NCBI GenBank assembly: GCA_963838735.1
Contig: CAWISG010000002.1
Span: 1-64,000, forward strand
Direction of reading: 5' to 3'
From: Parerythrobacter_A sp963838735
GTDB taxonomy: Bacteria > Pseudomonadota > Alphaproteobacteria > Sphingomonadales > Sphingomonadaceae
Length of the DNA stretch: 64,000 nt
Each line of letters begins with the position of its first letter. The stretch's first letter is position 1. The notes under the pieces are model-generated. The model searched no databases. It was not told where the DNA came from and saw only the letters and a program-made list of their open reading frames with translations. Position numbers and translations under genes: made by a program. Below are positions 43,404-57,152 of the stretch, piece by piece.

Positions 43404-44957
43404 TCAGGGCTGGAGCGCGGGGGCCTGTGCGGGCGTCTTGGCGGGTCGCAACATCGCCATGCTCTCGCGCAGAATATGCGGGCGCGACAGCCACAGAATC
43501 GCGCCATATGTGCCTGCACCCAGCGGCACGAGCACCAGCAGTTGGAGCGGCGGCGCCCAGTGCGTCACTTGGATACTGGCCCAATAAACGAACATCGCCA
43601 TCGTCACGGTCGCCACGGCGATCGGCCCCAGCTCGGCCAGCATCTGCCCCAGCGACACGCGGATCGCCGGTAGGGTGACGGCAAGCGTAATTGCGAGCAG
43701 GGCAGGGGCGGCAATCCACCAGGCGTGGACCAGCCCCATTGCCCCCTCCGGCCCCAAATAGCCGTTGATACCAGCCAGGAAAGCCAGCGGAAATATCACC
43801 GCGCCGCACAGGCTGGTCGCGACATAAATTCCCGGCCTGCCCAACGCATTGGTCGCAGGCGAGCAAACGATCTGCAACGCGAAGAACGGCATCGCCAGCG
43901 CCAGTCCCGCGATGATCGGGATCATCTCTGCCCATTTCTCGCCGCCGATGGTCAGGATGGCCGGTTTGGCGGTCAGCGACAGCCCGATATAGAGCGGGGC
44001 GGTGACCAGCATAACCGTCCGCACGGTCCGCACGAAATAGGGGCCGATGGACTTCCCGGCCTTGTGCAGTTCGGCATAGGCGGGAAACGCCACCTCGTTG
44101 ATCGGCGGCAGGAAGCGGCCGGTAACGACCAGCGCGAGGAACAGCGCCTCGGCATAGATGCCCAGCTCATGCGTGCTGAAGCTGCGCCCGGCGATGAAGA
44201 TGTCGCTCTGGCTCTGCATGATCCAGAGGAGCTGGCACAGGGTCAGCGCGCCGCCGAATCCCAGTATATCGCGCGCGCCTCGGAAGTCGAAGACCGGCCA
44301 GACCAGCAGCCGTGCCGAGATGGTCAGGCCCAATGCCCGCACTCCGGCCATCGCAATCGGCGCATAGACCAGCGCCCACACACCCCATCCCGCCAACGCC
44401 AATGTAAGAGCGGTCACTGCCCCCACCACCGCACACAGCAGGTTGACCAGCCCCTGGCTGCGGAACTGGATCCGCCGCGCGAGGAGAGCGGAGGGGAGGG
44501 CGATGAAAGGCGTGGCGAGGTAGATCACCGCCTGCACCCGCAGCAGCGTCGCAACCTCCGGATGTCCGTAATAGCCTGCCAGCACCGGGGCGAGCAGGAG
44601 CTGGCCGATGGCGATGGCGACATTGGCAAGGATCAGCATTCCGAACACCTGCCCGATGCGCCGCCGCGATACGTCGTTTGCCTGGATCAACGAGGTGGCG
44701 AAGGAATAGCCGTTAAGGAAATTCAAGGCAGCCAGCACCGCTTGCGTCATTGCAAACAGGCCGTAATCCGCCGGATCAAGAATACGGAACACCGCGATGG
44801 TGGATGTCCAGGTTATGATCTGCGCAATCACCTGCGTACCCCACCGCCACGCCAGCGCGCTGCGCACACGTCCGGCAAAACCGTCGCCGTCTTTCGACGG
44901 CACAGCGGCGTTTGGTGCGGCAAGGGGCGTATCGGTCGGAATCACGCACCTGCGCAT
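43404..44957 (-). CDS. Wzx-like lipopolysaccharide/exopolysaccharide flippase
   Basis: Polytopic protein with about 12-14 helices from the ATG at 44957 (517 residues); a longer frame to 45188 lacks credible sequence. Marks are AWRWGTQVIAQIITWTSTIAVFRILDPADYGLFAMTQAV and GRFLPPINEVAFPAYAELHKAG, typical of the MVF/PST polysaccharide-translocase group. It flips lipid-linked sugar repeats to the periplasm. No wzy or glycosyltransferase genes are adjacent, so its glycan is unclear. Confidence 0.85.
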   Translation of the reverse strand: MRRCVIPTDTPLAAPNAAVPSKDGDGFAGRVRSALAWRWGTQVIAQIITWTSTIAVFRILDPADYGLFAMTQAVLAALNFLNGYSFATSLIQANDVSRRRIGQVFGMLILANVAIAIGQLLLAPVLAGYYGHPEVATLLRVQAVIYLATPFIALPSALLARRIQFRSQGLVNLLCAVVGAVTALTLALAGWGVWALVYAPIAMAGVRALGLTISARLLVWPVFDFRGARDILGFGGALTLCQLLWIMQSQSDIFIAGRSFSTHELGIYAEALFLALVVTGRFLPPINEVAFPAYAELHKAGKSIGPYFVRTVRTVMLVTAPLYIGLSLTAKPAILTIGGEKWAEMIPIIAGLALAMPFFALQIVCSPATNALGRPGIYVATSLCGAVIFPLAFLAGINGYLGPEGAMGLVHAWWIAAPALLAITLAVTLPAIRVSLGQMLAELGPIAVATVTMAMFVYWASIQVTHWAPPLQLLVLVPLGAGTYGAILWLSRPHILRESMAMLRPAKTPAQAPALQP

Positions 44958-45565
44958 AGGCGCCAAAGGTGAACATATCGCCAGCACGCGGATTCGCCGC
45001 ACCCGGGCCGAATCCATCGAGGAATAGATGCCGGACGGGCCGCATTCAGGCGGCGAACCCGTCGCGTGACCGGTCAGGCGAGGCGAAGCGCGCGAAACTG
45101 TACGGCTTCCAAAAGACGTAATTCCGCCATTCTGCCACGAATTTGAAATAATATTGCAGAAACCCGTTGACCAAATCCAACACCTCACCTAAATGCCTTC
45201 TCACCGACGCGGCGTTGACGGTTTATCCGGATCGCTAGCATCGGTCGCCAAATAGATACGGACAACCGGTCCCCCGGTGTAAATCGGGGACACCCTTGTT
45301 GTCCGCTTCGTCTTTTTGGTGGCTCTTTGACATTGTTGGTTTTTGATGAAGGGACATGTGGGCGACGGCGCCCGGTCCGGGGATTTTAAGGCTCCGGATA
45401 CCGGTTAATTTATGCCGATGCCACATCTTATCGTGAACTCCACGTTCGCGGTTTGGTGATACATGTTCATTCGTATCCATTACGTTTGATAGTGCAGGTA
45501 TCGGCTCCTTGAAGCTTATGCCTTGCCGGATGGCAGTTTACTGTGCCGGCTTGGTGTATGACACA
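44958..45565. promoter_or_regulatory. rRNA operon promoter and leader
   Basis: About 600 bases without a gene before the 16S. A possible sigma-70-type promoter is TTGACC at 45167 with TAAATG 17 bases later. A second TTGACG at 45215 lacks a good partner. A boxA-like antitermination element (GGCTCTTTGACATTG) lies at 45321-45335 in the leader. Start sites are inferred from sequence similarity to other rrn leaders. Confidence 0.5.
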
Positions 45566-47063
<1,498 letters not shown>

Positions 47064-47233
47064 TTTGGCGGAAAGCGCCCGGACTTGTTCCGGGAATGCT
47101 TCTTCCAGTTTTCAAAGAACATTGCCGTCGTCCTCATGTCCTTTCATCATCGGATACAACAGCGCAGGTTACCTGTGTCTGTTGTTTGCCTGAGCAGGCT
47201 TGCTGCCCGCGGCGTTGCCGCAATCGGGCGGGC

Positions 47234-47310
<77 letters not shown>

Positions 47311-47349
47311 CGCCCCTTGGCTTCTTATCGTTCCGCGTTCTGGCCTGAT

Positions 47350-47425
47350 GGGGCCTTAGCTCAGCTGGGAGAGCACCTGCTTTGCAAGCAGGGGGTCATC
47401 GGTTCGATCCCGATAGGCTCCACCA
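47350..47425 (+). tRNA. tRNA-Ala(TGC)
   Basis: 76 bases starting GGGGCCTTAGCTCAG, anticodon TGC in GCTTTGCAAGC, T-arm GGTTCGATCCC, CCA encoded. Second spacer tRNA. Confidence 0.97.
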
Positions 47426-47714
47426 GATACGCTGCGCGGTACTACGCGGACGGCGACTGGGCATTTAATCCGATGGATGGAAACACGAGATCCGGCCTTA
47501 TGGCCGGTCAGGCGACGTTTGGTTGCCGAACTTTTGACATTGTGAATGGGTTTTTAAATCGATGCCGTGGCGGTGTCGTGCGAACAGGTTTCGACCTGTG
47601 CAGCGCGATATCATCACAAATCAATCAAATTGATTATCTGGCTGAGATAATTCTTCTGCATCATCGCTAGACGTACAGTTTTTATGCAAGGCTGTCGTTG
47701 ATGGTGTGGATTCT

Positions 47715-50505
<2,791 letters not shown>

Positions 50506-50639
50506 TGAATCTGCACCATCAACGACAGCTTTGCTTCGCGCATCGCTCGAGTTGCTGGCGGAAGAACATCCAGCCAGATCTTTGACGCCCTTGATACGTA
50601 TTGCATCGATTTAAAACCCGCACCCGCTGGCTCCATTGC

Positions 50640-50754
50640 TTGGTGGCTATAGCGTCCGTGACCCACCCGATCCCATCTCGAACTCGGTCGTGAAACCGGA
50701 CAGCGCCGATGGTACTAACGCTCAAGCGTTGGAAGAGTAGGTCGTCGCCAGGCA
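50640..50754 (+). rRNA. rrf: 5S ribosomal RNA
   Basis: 115 bases beginning TTGGTGGCTATAGCG and ending near GTCGTCGCCAGGCA, with CCCGATCCCATCTCGAACTCGG in the middle. Confidence 0.95.
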
Positions 50755-50800
50755 TTGAAGCTGGCGGGTGTGCGGTATTGAAACCCATTCATTTTGTTAG

Positions 50801-50832
50801 AAGGGCCGACCTGTACCAGGTTGGCCCTTTTT
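50801..50832 (+). terminator. Rho-independent terminator after the 5S gene
   Basis: GC-rich hairpin AAGGGCCGACCTG / CAGGTTGGCCCTT followed by a run of T. It lies after 5S and before the tRNA-fMet, so the tRNA may be read through or have its own promoter. Confidence 0.85.
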
Positions 50833-50931
50833 TCCGTTTCTGCCCCTTCATCCGGGCGCGCAAACGGTATGTTGTATGCCCAGGGGGCAATGCAACGACG
50901 TCGCAGCCTGCGCGCAGCGATGGCTCGGTAT

Positions 50932-51008
<77 letters not shown>

Positions 51009-51115
51009 GACGGTCTGAACAGACAGTCGCATTGCCAATGATAACATCGCGACTTTTTGTGTTGGTTTGACCTGCGAAATAGTGCGCATGCCTGTATATG
51101 CTCTGACACAAACAT

Positions 51116-52609
51116 ATGATGGCGCAGAAAAACAAGATGGCATGTGAAAGAACAGCACCTCCCGTTCCGGTAACGGTTGCCCATGGCGATGGCATCGGGC
51201 CGGAGATCATGACGGCTTGCCTGCGCGTGCTGGAGGCGGGGGGCGCGGCGCTGGACATAGAAACCGCCGAAATCGGTGAACGGGTCTACCTTGCCGGCCA
51301 AAGCTCCGGCATCGGGCCCGATGCATGGGATAGTCTGCGCCGTACGAAGCTGTTCTTCAAGGGACCGATCTCGACCCCTCAGGGTGGTGGCTACAAAAGT
51401 CTGAATGTTACCATTCGCAAGACATTGGGCATGTATGCGAATATTCGGCCTTGCATCGCCTATGCACCGCATGTTGCCACCCGTCATCCGGGCATGGACG
51501 TTACGATTGTCCGCGAAAACGAAGAAGATTTGTATGCCGGGATCGAGCATCGGCAGACCGACGAGGTGTACCAGTGCCTCAAGTTGATAACCCGTCCGGG
51601 GTGCGAGAAAATCGTGCGCTATGCCTTCGAACACGCCCGCGCCCATGGCCGCAAGAAGGTTACCTGTTTCACCAAGGACAACATCATGAAGCTGACCGAT
51701 GGTCTGTTTCATGCGGTGTTCGATGAAATCCGCGGCGAGTATCCCGATATCGCGTCGGACCACATGATCGTCGATATCGGTGCTGCGCGTCTGGCTGATA
51801 CGCCAGAGGCATTCGATGTGATAGTGATGCCCAACCTCTACGGCGATATCCTGAGCGATGTTGCGGCCCAGATTACCGGTTCGGTGGGGCTTGGTCCTTC
51901 AGCGAATATAGGCGAGCATTGCGCCATGTTCGAAGCCATCCACGGCTCCGCCCCCGACCTGGCGGGGCAGGGTATCGCGAACCCGTCGGGGCTGTTGCTC
52001 GCGGGCGTGATGATGCTCGTCCATATCGGACAGGCGGAGGCCGCCGAGCGCGTGCACAATGCCTGGTTGCGTGCGATCGAGGACGGTCAGCATACCGGCG
52101 ATATCAGGGGCGCGCCCGGTTTGGAGACGACCGACACTGCGCCTTTGGGAACGGCGGCGTTTGCCGATGCGGTCATCGCGCGCCTCGGGCAGCTGCCGCA
52201 AAGCCTTGCCCCGGCCAGCTATGCCGGGGCAACGACCCAGTTCGCGGTCCCTGGTGCAACACGGCGCAAACCGACGACCAAAAAACTGGTCGGCGTGGAT
52301 GTATTCGTACAATCGACAGCCCGCGTGGAGGAACTGGCGGCCCGGCTGAAGCAAGGTGATACGCGTGATCTGGTGCTGACCATGATCACCAATCGCGGGG
52401 TCATGGTGTGGCCGCGCGGCGGGCCCGAGACATTCCATACCGACCACTGGCGTTGTCGTTTCGAAGCGGTCGACGGTACGGCGTGCACGAAGGACGACAT
52501 CCTGACACTGCTATCGGAACTGAACTCTGCCGGAGCCGATTTCATCAAGAACGAACTGCTGTACACCTTCGATGGCGAACCAGGTTTCTCTTTGGGGCAG
52601 GGTCAGTAA
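51116..52609 (+). CDS. icd: NADP-dependent isocitrate dehydrogenase, chromosomal paralogue
   Basis: 497 residues, the same long Thermus-like subgroup as the island copy, with the same HGDGIGPEIM, STPQGGGYKSLNVTIRKTLG, VRENEEDLYAGIEHRQTDEVYQCLKL, MPNLYGDILSDVAAQITGSVGLG and KLVGVDVFVQST stretches. Converts isocitrate to 2-oxoglutarate. Starts 107 bases after tRNA-fMet; the ATG at 51116 or the one right after it may be used. Converges on a TonB receptor gene. Confidence 0.95.
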   Translation: MMAQKNKMACERTAPPVPVTVAHGDGIGPEIMTACLRVLEAGGAALDIETAEIGERVYLAGQSSGIGPDAWDSLRRTKLFFKGPISTPQGGGYKSLNVTIRKTLGMYANIRPCIAYAPHVATRHPGMDVTIVRENEEDLYAGIEHRQTDEVYQCLKLITRPGCEKIVRYAFEHARAHGRKKVTCFTKDNIMKLTDGLFHAVFDEIRGEYPDIASDHMIVDIGAARLADTPEAFDVIVMPNLYGDILSDVAAQITGSVGLGPSANIGEHCAMFEAIHGSAPDLAGQGIANPSGLLLAGVMMLVHIGQAEAAERVHNAWLRAIEDGQHTGDIRGAPGLETTDTAPLGTAAFADAVIARLGQLPQSLAPASYAGATTQFAVPGATRRKPTTKKLVGVDVFVQSTARVEELAARLKQGDTRDLVLTMITNRGVMVWPRGGPETFHTDHWRCRFEAVDGTACTKDDILTLLSELNSAGADFIKNELLYTFDGEPGFSLGQGQ

Positions 52610-52767
52610 CACCATTTGTGACGATCCGCGCAATGTGGTTTGGCATGCGTCTTCGCTGCGCTTGGCCAGGTCTTTTGTTTGATCTAACTTGTCGTTGCAA
52701 GGCGTGTTCACTTCTTATGCGCACACGTGCAAACGCAGTAACACCGGATTCCCCCACCGCTGGCTTT

Positions 52768-52796
52768 CCGCGCCTCCCCGAAACAGGGAGGCGCGG
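52768..52796. terminator. Bidirectional hairpin terminator between icd and TonB receptor
   Basis: A perfect 11-bp stem (CCGCGCCTCCC / GGGAGGCGCGG) with a seven-base loop lies between the convergent genes. The GC-rich stem suits transcription termination from both sides, although the T run is weak. Confidence 0.7.
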
Positions 52797-52823
52797 ATTA
52801 TATCGACGGAAAGAGGCTTGTCG

Positions 52824-55091
52824 TCAAAAACGGATGCTTGTCTCGAAGCCCCAGATCAGCGGATCGTTCACGAAACCGGTCAGGTTGTTAAAATCGATGC
52901 CGCCGATCAGGTTTTCCTCGTCGGTGACATTGCGGACAAAACCGGCGATTTCCAGGCCGGAATTGTAATCGATATATCCTGCCCGGACGCCAAGTTCGAC
53001 ATTGCCGTCGAAATTGAACTCCTGCGATTCATACAGGAACAGGTTCGTCTTCCCGACCTGCGTGAAATCCGTGAAGACGTAGAATTCACCACGCGTAACC
53101 GGAATGGCATAGCGCAGGGCGGCTGTCAGGATGGTTTCCGGAGCTTGCGGAAACGGATTGCCGTCGATGGCGGCGCGCGTTGTCCCGCCGACCGTCACCA
53201 GCGGATCGGTAACCGTGCAACCGGCCCCGCATGCCGCGACGAGCAAGCCGGGATCCTTGATTTCCGTATCGTTGTAGCTGAAGCCGAGGAACAGGTCGAA
53301 ATTCGGTATCGGCCGCAGGTTCGCGTCGATTTCGAACCCCTTGCCAACACCCTTGTCGGCGTTGATGAGCTGGTTGAAATTGCCGGCACCGCCAATGGCC
53401 GTGAACTGCTGGTCGTCCACTTCATAATAGAAGGCTGCGGCATTGATGCGGAACGTGTTGCCTATTGCCGCCTTGATACCGGCGTCGACCGAAATGACGC
53501 TTTCGCTATCGGCAGTCGTTACGTCGTTACTGAACAACAGGCGACCCTGGATCGAGGGCGCGCGGAAACCCGTGGCAACGCGCGTGAACAGCGATAGCTC
53601 TTCGGTCGCTTCATAACTGAGCGCCACGTCCCAGTTCACCTGGTCGTCGCCCACAGAAACGCGGGCGTCGATGGGGCCGAGGAAACCAAGCGGCCGACTG
53701 CCGACGAAGTCCTTCTCGTCATCGGTATAGCGCACCCCTGCGGTGACATCGAGCCGGTCCGTCAGGGCAAGCGTGCCCTGTGCGAACACAGCGTAGGATT
53801 CGTTTGTCTGCGTGGTAATGGCGATGATGGTGGGATCGGGATTGCCGAAGCCGTCATAGGCCGAACTGTCGGCGGTAAACTCGTCCCAGAAGTAGAACGC
53901 GCCCACCTGCCATGCAAAGGTGCCACTATCGCCCGACAGGCGCAATTCCTGGGTGAACTGTTCGGTATCGGTGTCGAGACTGCCGGTTTCAGACGGGAAC
54001 GGAATGAAGCCGGGGAAAGATCCGGTGGGCAGGAATGCCGCGCCGGTGCCACCGTCGATATCGCCGATCCCGTCGCTGTCGCCCCTAAAATAGCTGGTGA
54101 TGCCGGTCAGCGCGAGATCGCCGAACTCCAGCTCGTTGCGCCAGGTCACACCACCGATTTCGGTATTAGAGAAATTGTTGCGCCCCCCGTCATAGGCAAC
54201 TTCGAACCGGTCGAAATTGTCGTTTAGCCGGTTGCTGCCGGGGGAAAGGATGTTCGCCCGGAACAGTGTCGTGGTGCCTTCGAGCTTCTGGTACTGGAAC
54301 GTCAGCAGCGAATTCAGCGCGCCGGTATCCAGTTCGAGATGCGTGCGGGCGGCAATCGACGAAAACCCGCCCAGATCGGCCTCGCCATCATTGTTGCCGG
54401 CAAAATCGGCCCCCGGATTCACGTTTTCTACGAAATCGCTCCGCCGGGTAAATTCCCCCGCAATGCGTGCGCCAAGCGTGTCGGACAATGGCCCGCCAAC
54501 CGCGGCATTGACCTTGACAGAGTCGAAGCGACCATAGGATGCGGAGGCGTATCCCTCCAGTTCGTCGGTCGGCTTGCGGGTATCGAACTTGACGATGCCG
54601 GCAGGGGTGTTGCGACCGAACAGCGTGCCCTGCGGGCCGCGCAGGATTTCAGTGCGTTCGACATCGAAAACGGGGAAGCCTTTCAGCAGGACGTTTTCCA
54701 GCACCACCTCGTCCACCACGACAGAGACGGGTTGCGATGCGCTGAGGTCGAAATCGACATTGCCGAGGCCGCGAATATAGAAGCGCGGGGCGGTGCGTCC
54801 GCTGGACCCTTCGACATACAAGCTGGGAATGCGGCCCGACAGGCCACGGATGTCGGCACCGGCGTCGAGAATGGCGGCGAGCTGATTTTCGTCCACGGTC
54901 GCGACGGAAACGGGAACGTCCAGGATATTCTGTTCGCGCCGTTGCGCGGTAACAATGATCGCACCTTCGGCTTCGATATCGCGCGCGTTCGCCGATTCGT
55001 CCTGCGAATCCTGTGCGAGAACCGGCGCACTTGCCAATGCGGCGGTACCGGCAAGCAGCATCTTTACTACGCCCGTTTTGCGAAAACCCAT
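52824..55091 (-). CDS. TonB-dependent receptor
   Basis: Complete outer-membrane receptor of about 755 residues. The ATG at 55091 is followed by a signal peptide (VVKMLLAGTAALASAPVLAQ) and a TonB-box-like EGAIIVTAQRREQN. The plug (~residues 50-170) has NVLLKGFPVFDVERTEILRGPQGTLFGRNTPAG. The barrel continues to the C-terminal ETSIRF with terminal Phe. An upstream frame to 55190 is not required. The substrate is unknown; no TonB-ExbB genes are here. Confidence 0.93.
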   Translation of the reverse strand: MGFRKTGVVKMLLAGTAALASAPVLAQDSQDESANARDIEAEGAIIVTAQRREQNILDVPVSVATVDENQLAAILDAGADIRGLSGRIPSLYVEGSSGRTAPRFYIRGLGNVDFDLSASQPVSVVVDEVVLENVLLKGFPVFDVERTEILRGPQGTLFGRNTPAGIVKFDTRKPTDELEGYASASYGRFDSVKVNAAVGGPLSDTLGARIAGEFTRRSDFVENVNPGADFAGNNDGEADLGGFSSIAARTHLELDTGALNSLLTFQYQKLEGTTTLFRANILSPGSNRLNDNFDRFEVAYDGGRNNFSNTEIGGVTWRNELEFGDLALTGITSYFRGDSDGIGDIDGGTGAAFLPTGSFPGFIPFPSETGSLDTDTEQFTQELRLSGDSGTFAWQVGAFYFWDEFTADSSAYDGFGNPDPTIIAITTQTNESYAVFAQGTLALTDRLDVTAGVRYTDDEKDFVGSRPLGFLGPIDARVSVGDDQVNWDVALSYEATEELSLFTRVATGFRAPSIQGRLLFSNDVTTADSESVISVDAGIKAAIGNTFRINAAAFYYEVDDQQFTAIGGAGNFNQLINADKGVGKGFEIDANLRPIPNFDLFLGFSYNDTEIKDPGLLVAACGAGCTVTDPLVTVGGTTRAAIDGNPFPQAPETILTAALRYAIPVTRGEFYVFTDFTQVGKTNLFLYESQEFNFDGNVELGVRAGYIDYNSGLEIAGFVRNVTDEENLIGGIDFNNLTGFVNDPLIWGFETSIRF

Positions 55092-55307
55092 GTCAAACCC
55101 CTGAATACTATAGCTGAAAACCAGAAACGACGCGCGACAAGACAGATATCGGCACGTGATCACGTCGTCGAAACATATTGTTGCGCGCATAGTCGGATAG
55201 GTCGCGCCGGACTATGCGCAGCGGATCATATCCCATAATGCCCTGGGCACGAAGATGCCGTTTGAGGTATGGAAACACTTGTCGCCAAATAGCAACATAT
55301 GCGGCGA

Positions 55308-57152
55308 TTATGCAGCGCGGTTATTCGGTCGAACTTGCTCCAGGAAAGCGCTGACCTGACCACGCATGGTGGCAGCCTGGTTTTCCAGACTTGTTGCCGA
55401 AGTCAGTACCTGCGTGGCAGCAGAACCGGTAGAGACTGCCGTTTCGCGGACTTCAGCGATATGCGCGGCGACCTGATCGCTGCTGCGCGCGGCGAGGTCG
55501 ATACTGCGCGCCAGATCCTGTCCTGCGACCGATTGCTGGTCCACGGCGGAGGCGATGGAGATGGCAGTCGCTTCAAGTTGTTCGATCTGCTGTCCTACCG
55601 AACGCAACGCCGCGACGCTGGCGCCTGTGGAATCCTGCATACCCCTGATTTGCTCGGCAACGGCATCGGTCGCGCGGCTGGTCTGTGCTGCCAACTCTTT
55701 GACCTCGGATGCCACCACGGCGAAACCGCGCCCCGCTTCGCCGCCGCGTGCCGCTTCTATCGAGGCGTTGAGCGCCAGCAGATTGGTGCGTTTCGCGATG
55801 CCCCGGATCAGCTCGACGATATCGCCGACCTGTACAGCCGAGGAGGACAGGGAGGAAATGGTCGTATCCGCCTCGCCCGCCGCTTCCGATGCCTTCCGCG
55901 CCAATTCAGCCGAAGAGGCGGCCTGACGGCTGATTTCACCGATGGACATGGCAAATTCGTCGCTGGCGGCGGCGGCGGCGGTCACCCCGGAACTGGCTTC
56001 GCGCATAGATCCTGCCACTTGTCCGGTCTGGTCGACGGATTGCTCTGCGGCGGCGGCCATGTCGCTGGCCGTGCCTTGCAACTGGGTCGAGGCAGCTGCG
56101 ACACCGCTGACAATCTCGCCAACTTCGGTTTCGAACCGGTCGGCCAGCTCGGCCAGCAGGGACGCCTCGCGCTGGCGCACGGCATCGCGTTCTTCTTCGC
56201 GTTCGGCTTGCGCGCGCAATTCGCGTTCGGCCCGTTCGCCACGTTCCTTGGCCCATTCCTGCAAGCGTGTGCTGCCGCGTTTGAAGAATTCGAGCGAGCG
56301 CGACATCGCCCCGATCTCGTCGCGCCGATCGGTGCAATCGACTTCAAAATCGTTGTCACCCTGGGCGCATCGGTCCAGCTTGTCGGTCAGCGCGATGAGG
56401 TTGTCGGTGAAATCGCGGTTGAGCAGTTGCATTCCGCCGACCACCAGCAGCGCGCATACCAAGGCAAGCACGGCGATGATCAATGCGACCACGTAAAAAG
56501 CGTGCACTGCTGCGTTCTGCGCATCGGCTGCCTGTTGCCCCAGCGCGTCCTGCAAGGCGGCGGCCGTGACGAAGATATTGTCCCCCTCAACTGCCAATTC
56601 GCCAGCGATCGCGGCGCTGCGAAAGGCGGTTTCACTTGTCGCTTCCGCCGCGCGCAAACGGTCGAACGTCGTTTCGTAGGTGGCGAGTAGAGCTTCCAGT
56701 TCCGCCGTTGCCGAGGCGGTATCCGTCCCTATGCTGTGCATCAGAACTGCAATGCCGTCGAGGTCGGCCACGGCAGTTTCGCGTGCGTCGGTCAGCAAGG
56801 CGGCATCCGCATCGTCGCGCGCGACCAGCCAGCGCGCAGCACCAAGCCGCATATCGGCTGCCTGCGCGCGCATATCTGCGGACAGCGTCTTGGCCTGCAT
56901 GATATCGGTATAGCTGTGATACTGGCCGATCAGGGTGGACAGGCCAACTCCAAGCATGACTGCGACCGCGAGCATGGTCGCCAGGAATACGCCAAAGATC
57001 AGGCGCATCTTGCGTGCCAGGGGCTGGTCGGCAAACCAGGCGCGGGGCTGCTTCAGCAGGGAATGTCGGGGCAGCTCGGCATCGATATCGACGGCGCTGC
57101 CGGACTGCTGCCCATGCAGGTCTTCGAACATCTTCTGATCTATCATGCTCAT
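55308..57152 (-). CDS. Methyl-accepting chemotaxis protein
   Basis: 614 residues: TM1 (~49-75), an extracytoplasmic helical bundle sensor (~76-215) rich in Ala/Thr/Asp, TM2 (~217-243), HAMP (~245-300) and the signalling coiled coil. The kinase-contact tip reads AKRTNLLALNASIEAARGGEAGRGFAVVASEV, close to the canonical tip. The stop of the GGDEF/EAL gene overlaps the start as ATGA, so it is the last gene of the chemotaxis operon. Ligand unknown. Confidence 0.93.
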   Translation of the reverse strand: MSMIDQKMFEDLHGQQSGSAVDIDAELPRHSLLKQPRAWFADQPLARKMRLIFGVFLATMLAVAVMLGVGLSTLIGQYHSYTDIMQAKTLSADMRAQAADMRLGAARWLVARDDADAALLTDARETAVADLDGIAVLMHSIGTDTASATAELEALLATYETTFDRLRAAEATSETAFRSAAIAGELAVEGDNIFVTAAALQDALGQQAADAQNAAVHAFYVVALIIAVLALVCALLVVGGMQLLNRDFTDNLIALTDKLDRCAQGDNDFEVDCTDRRDEIGAMSRSLEFFKRGSTRLQEWAKERGERAERELRAQAEREEERDAVRQREASLLAELADRFETEVGEIVSGVAAASTQLQGTASDMAAAAEQSVDQTGQVAGSMREASSGVTAAAAASDEFAMSIGEISRQAASSAELARKASEAAGEADTTISSLSSSAVQVGDIVELIRGIAKRTNLLALNASIEAARGGEAGRGFAVVASEVKELAAQTSRATDAVAEQIRGMQDSTGASVAALRSVGQQIEQLEATAISIASAVDQQSVAGQDLARSIDLAARSSDQVAAHIAEVRETAVSTGSAATQVLTSATSLENQAATMRGQVSAFLEQVRPNNRAA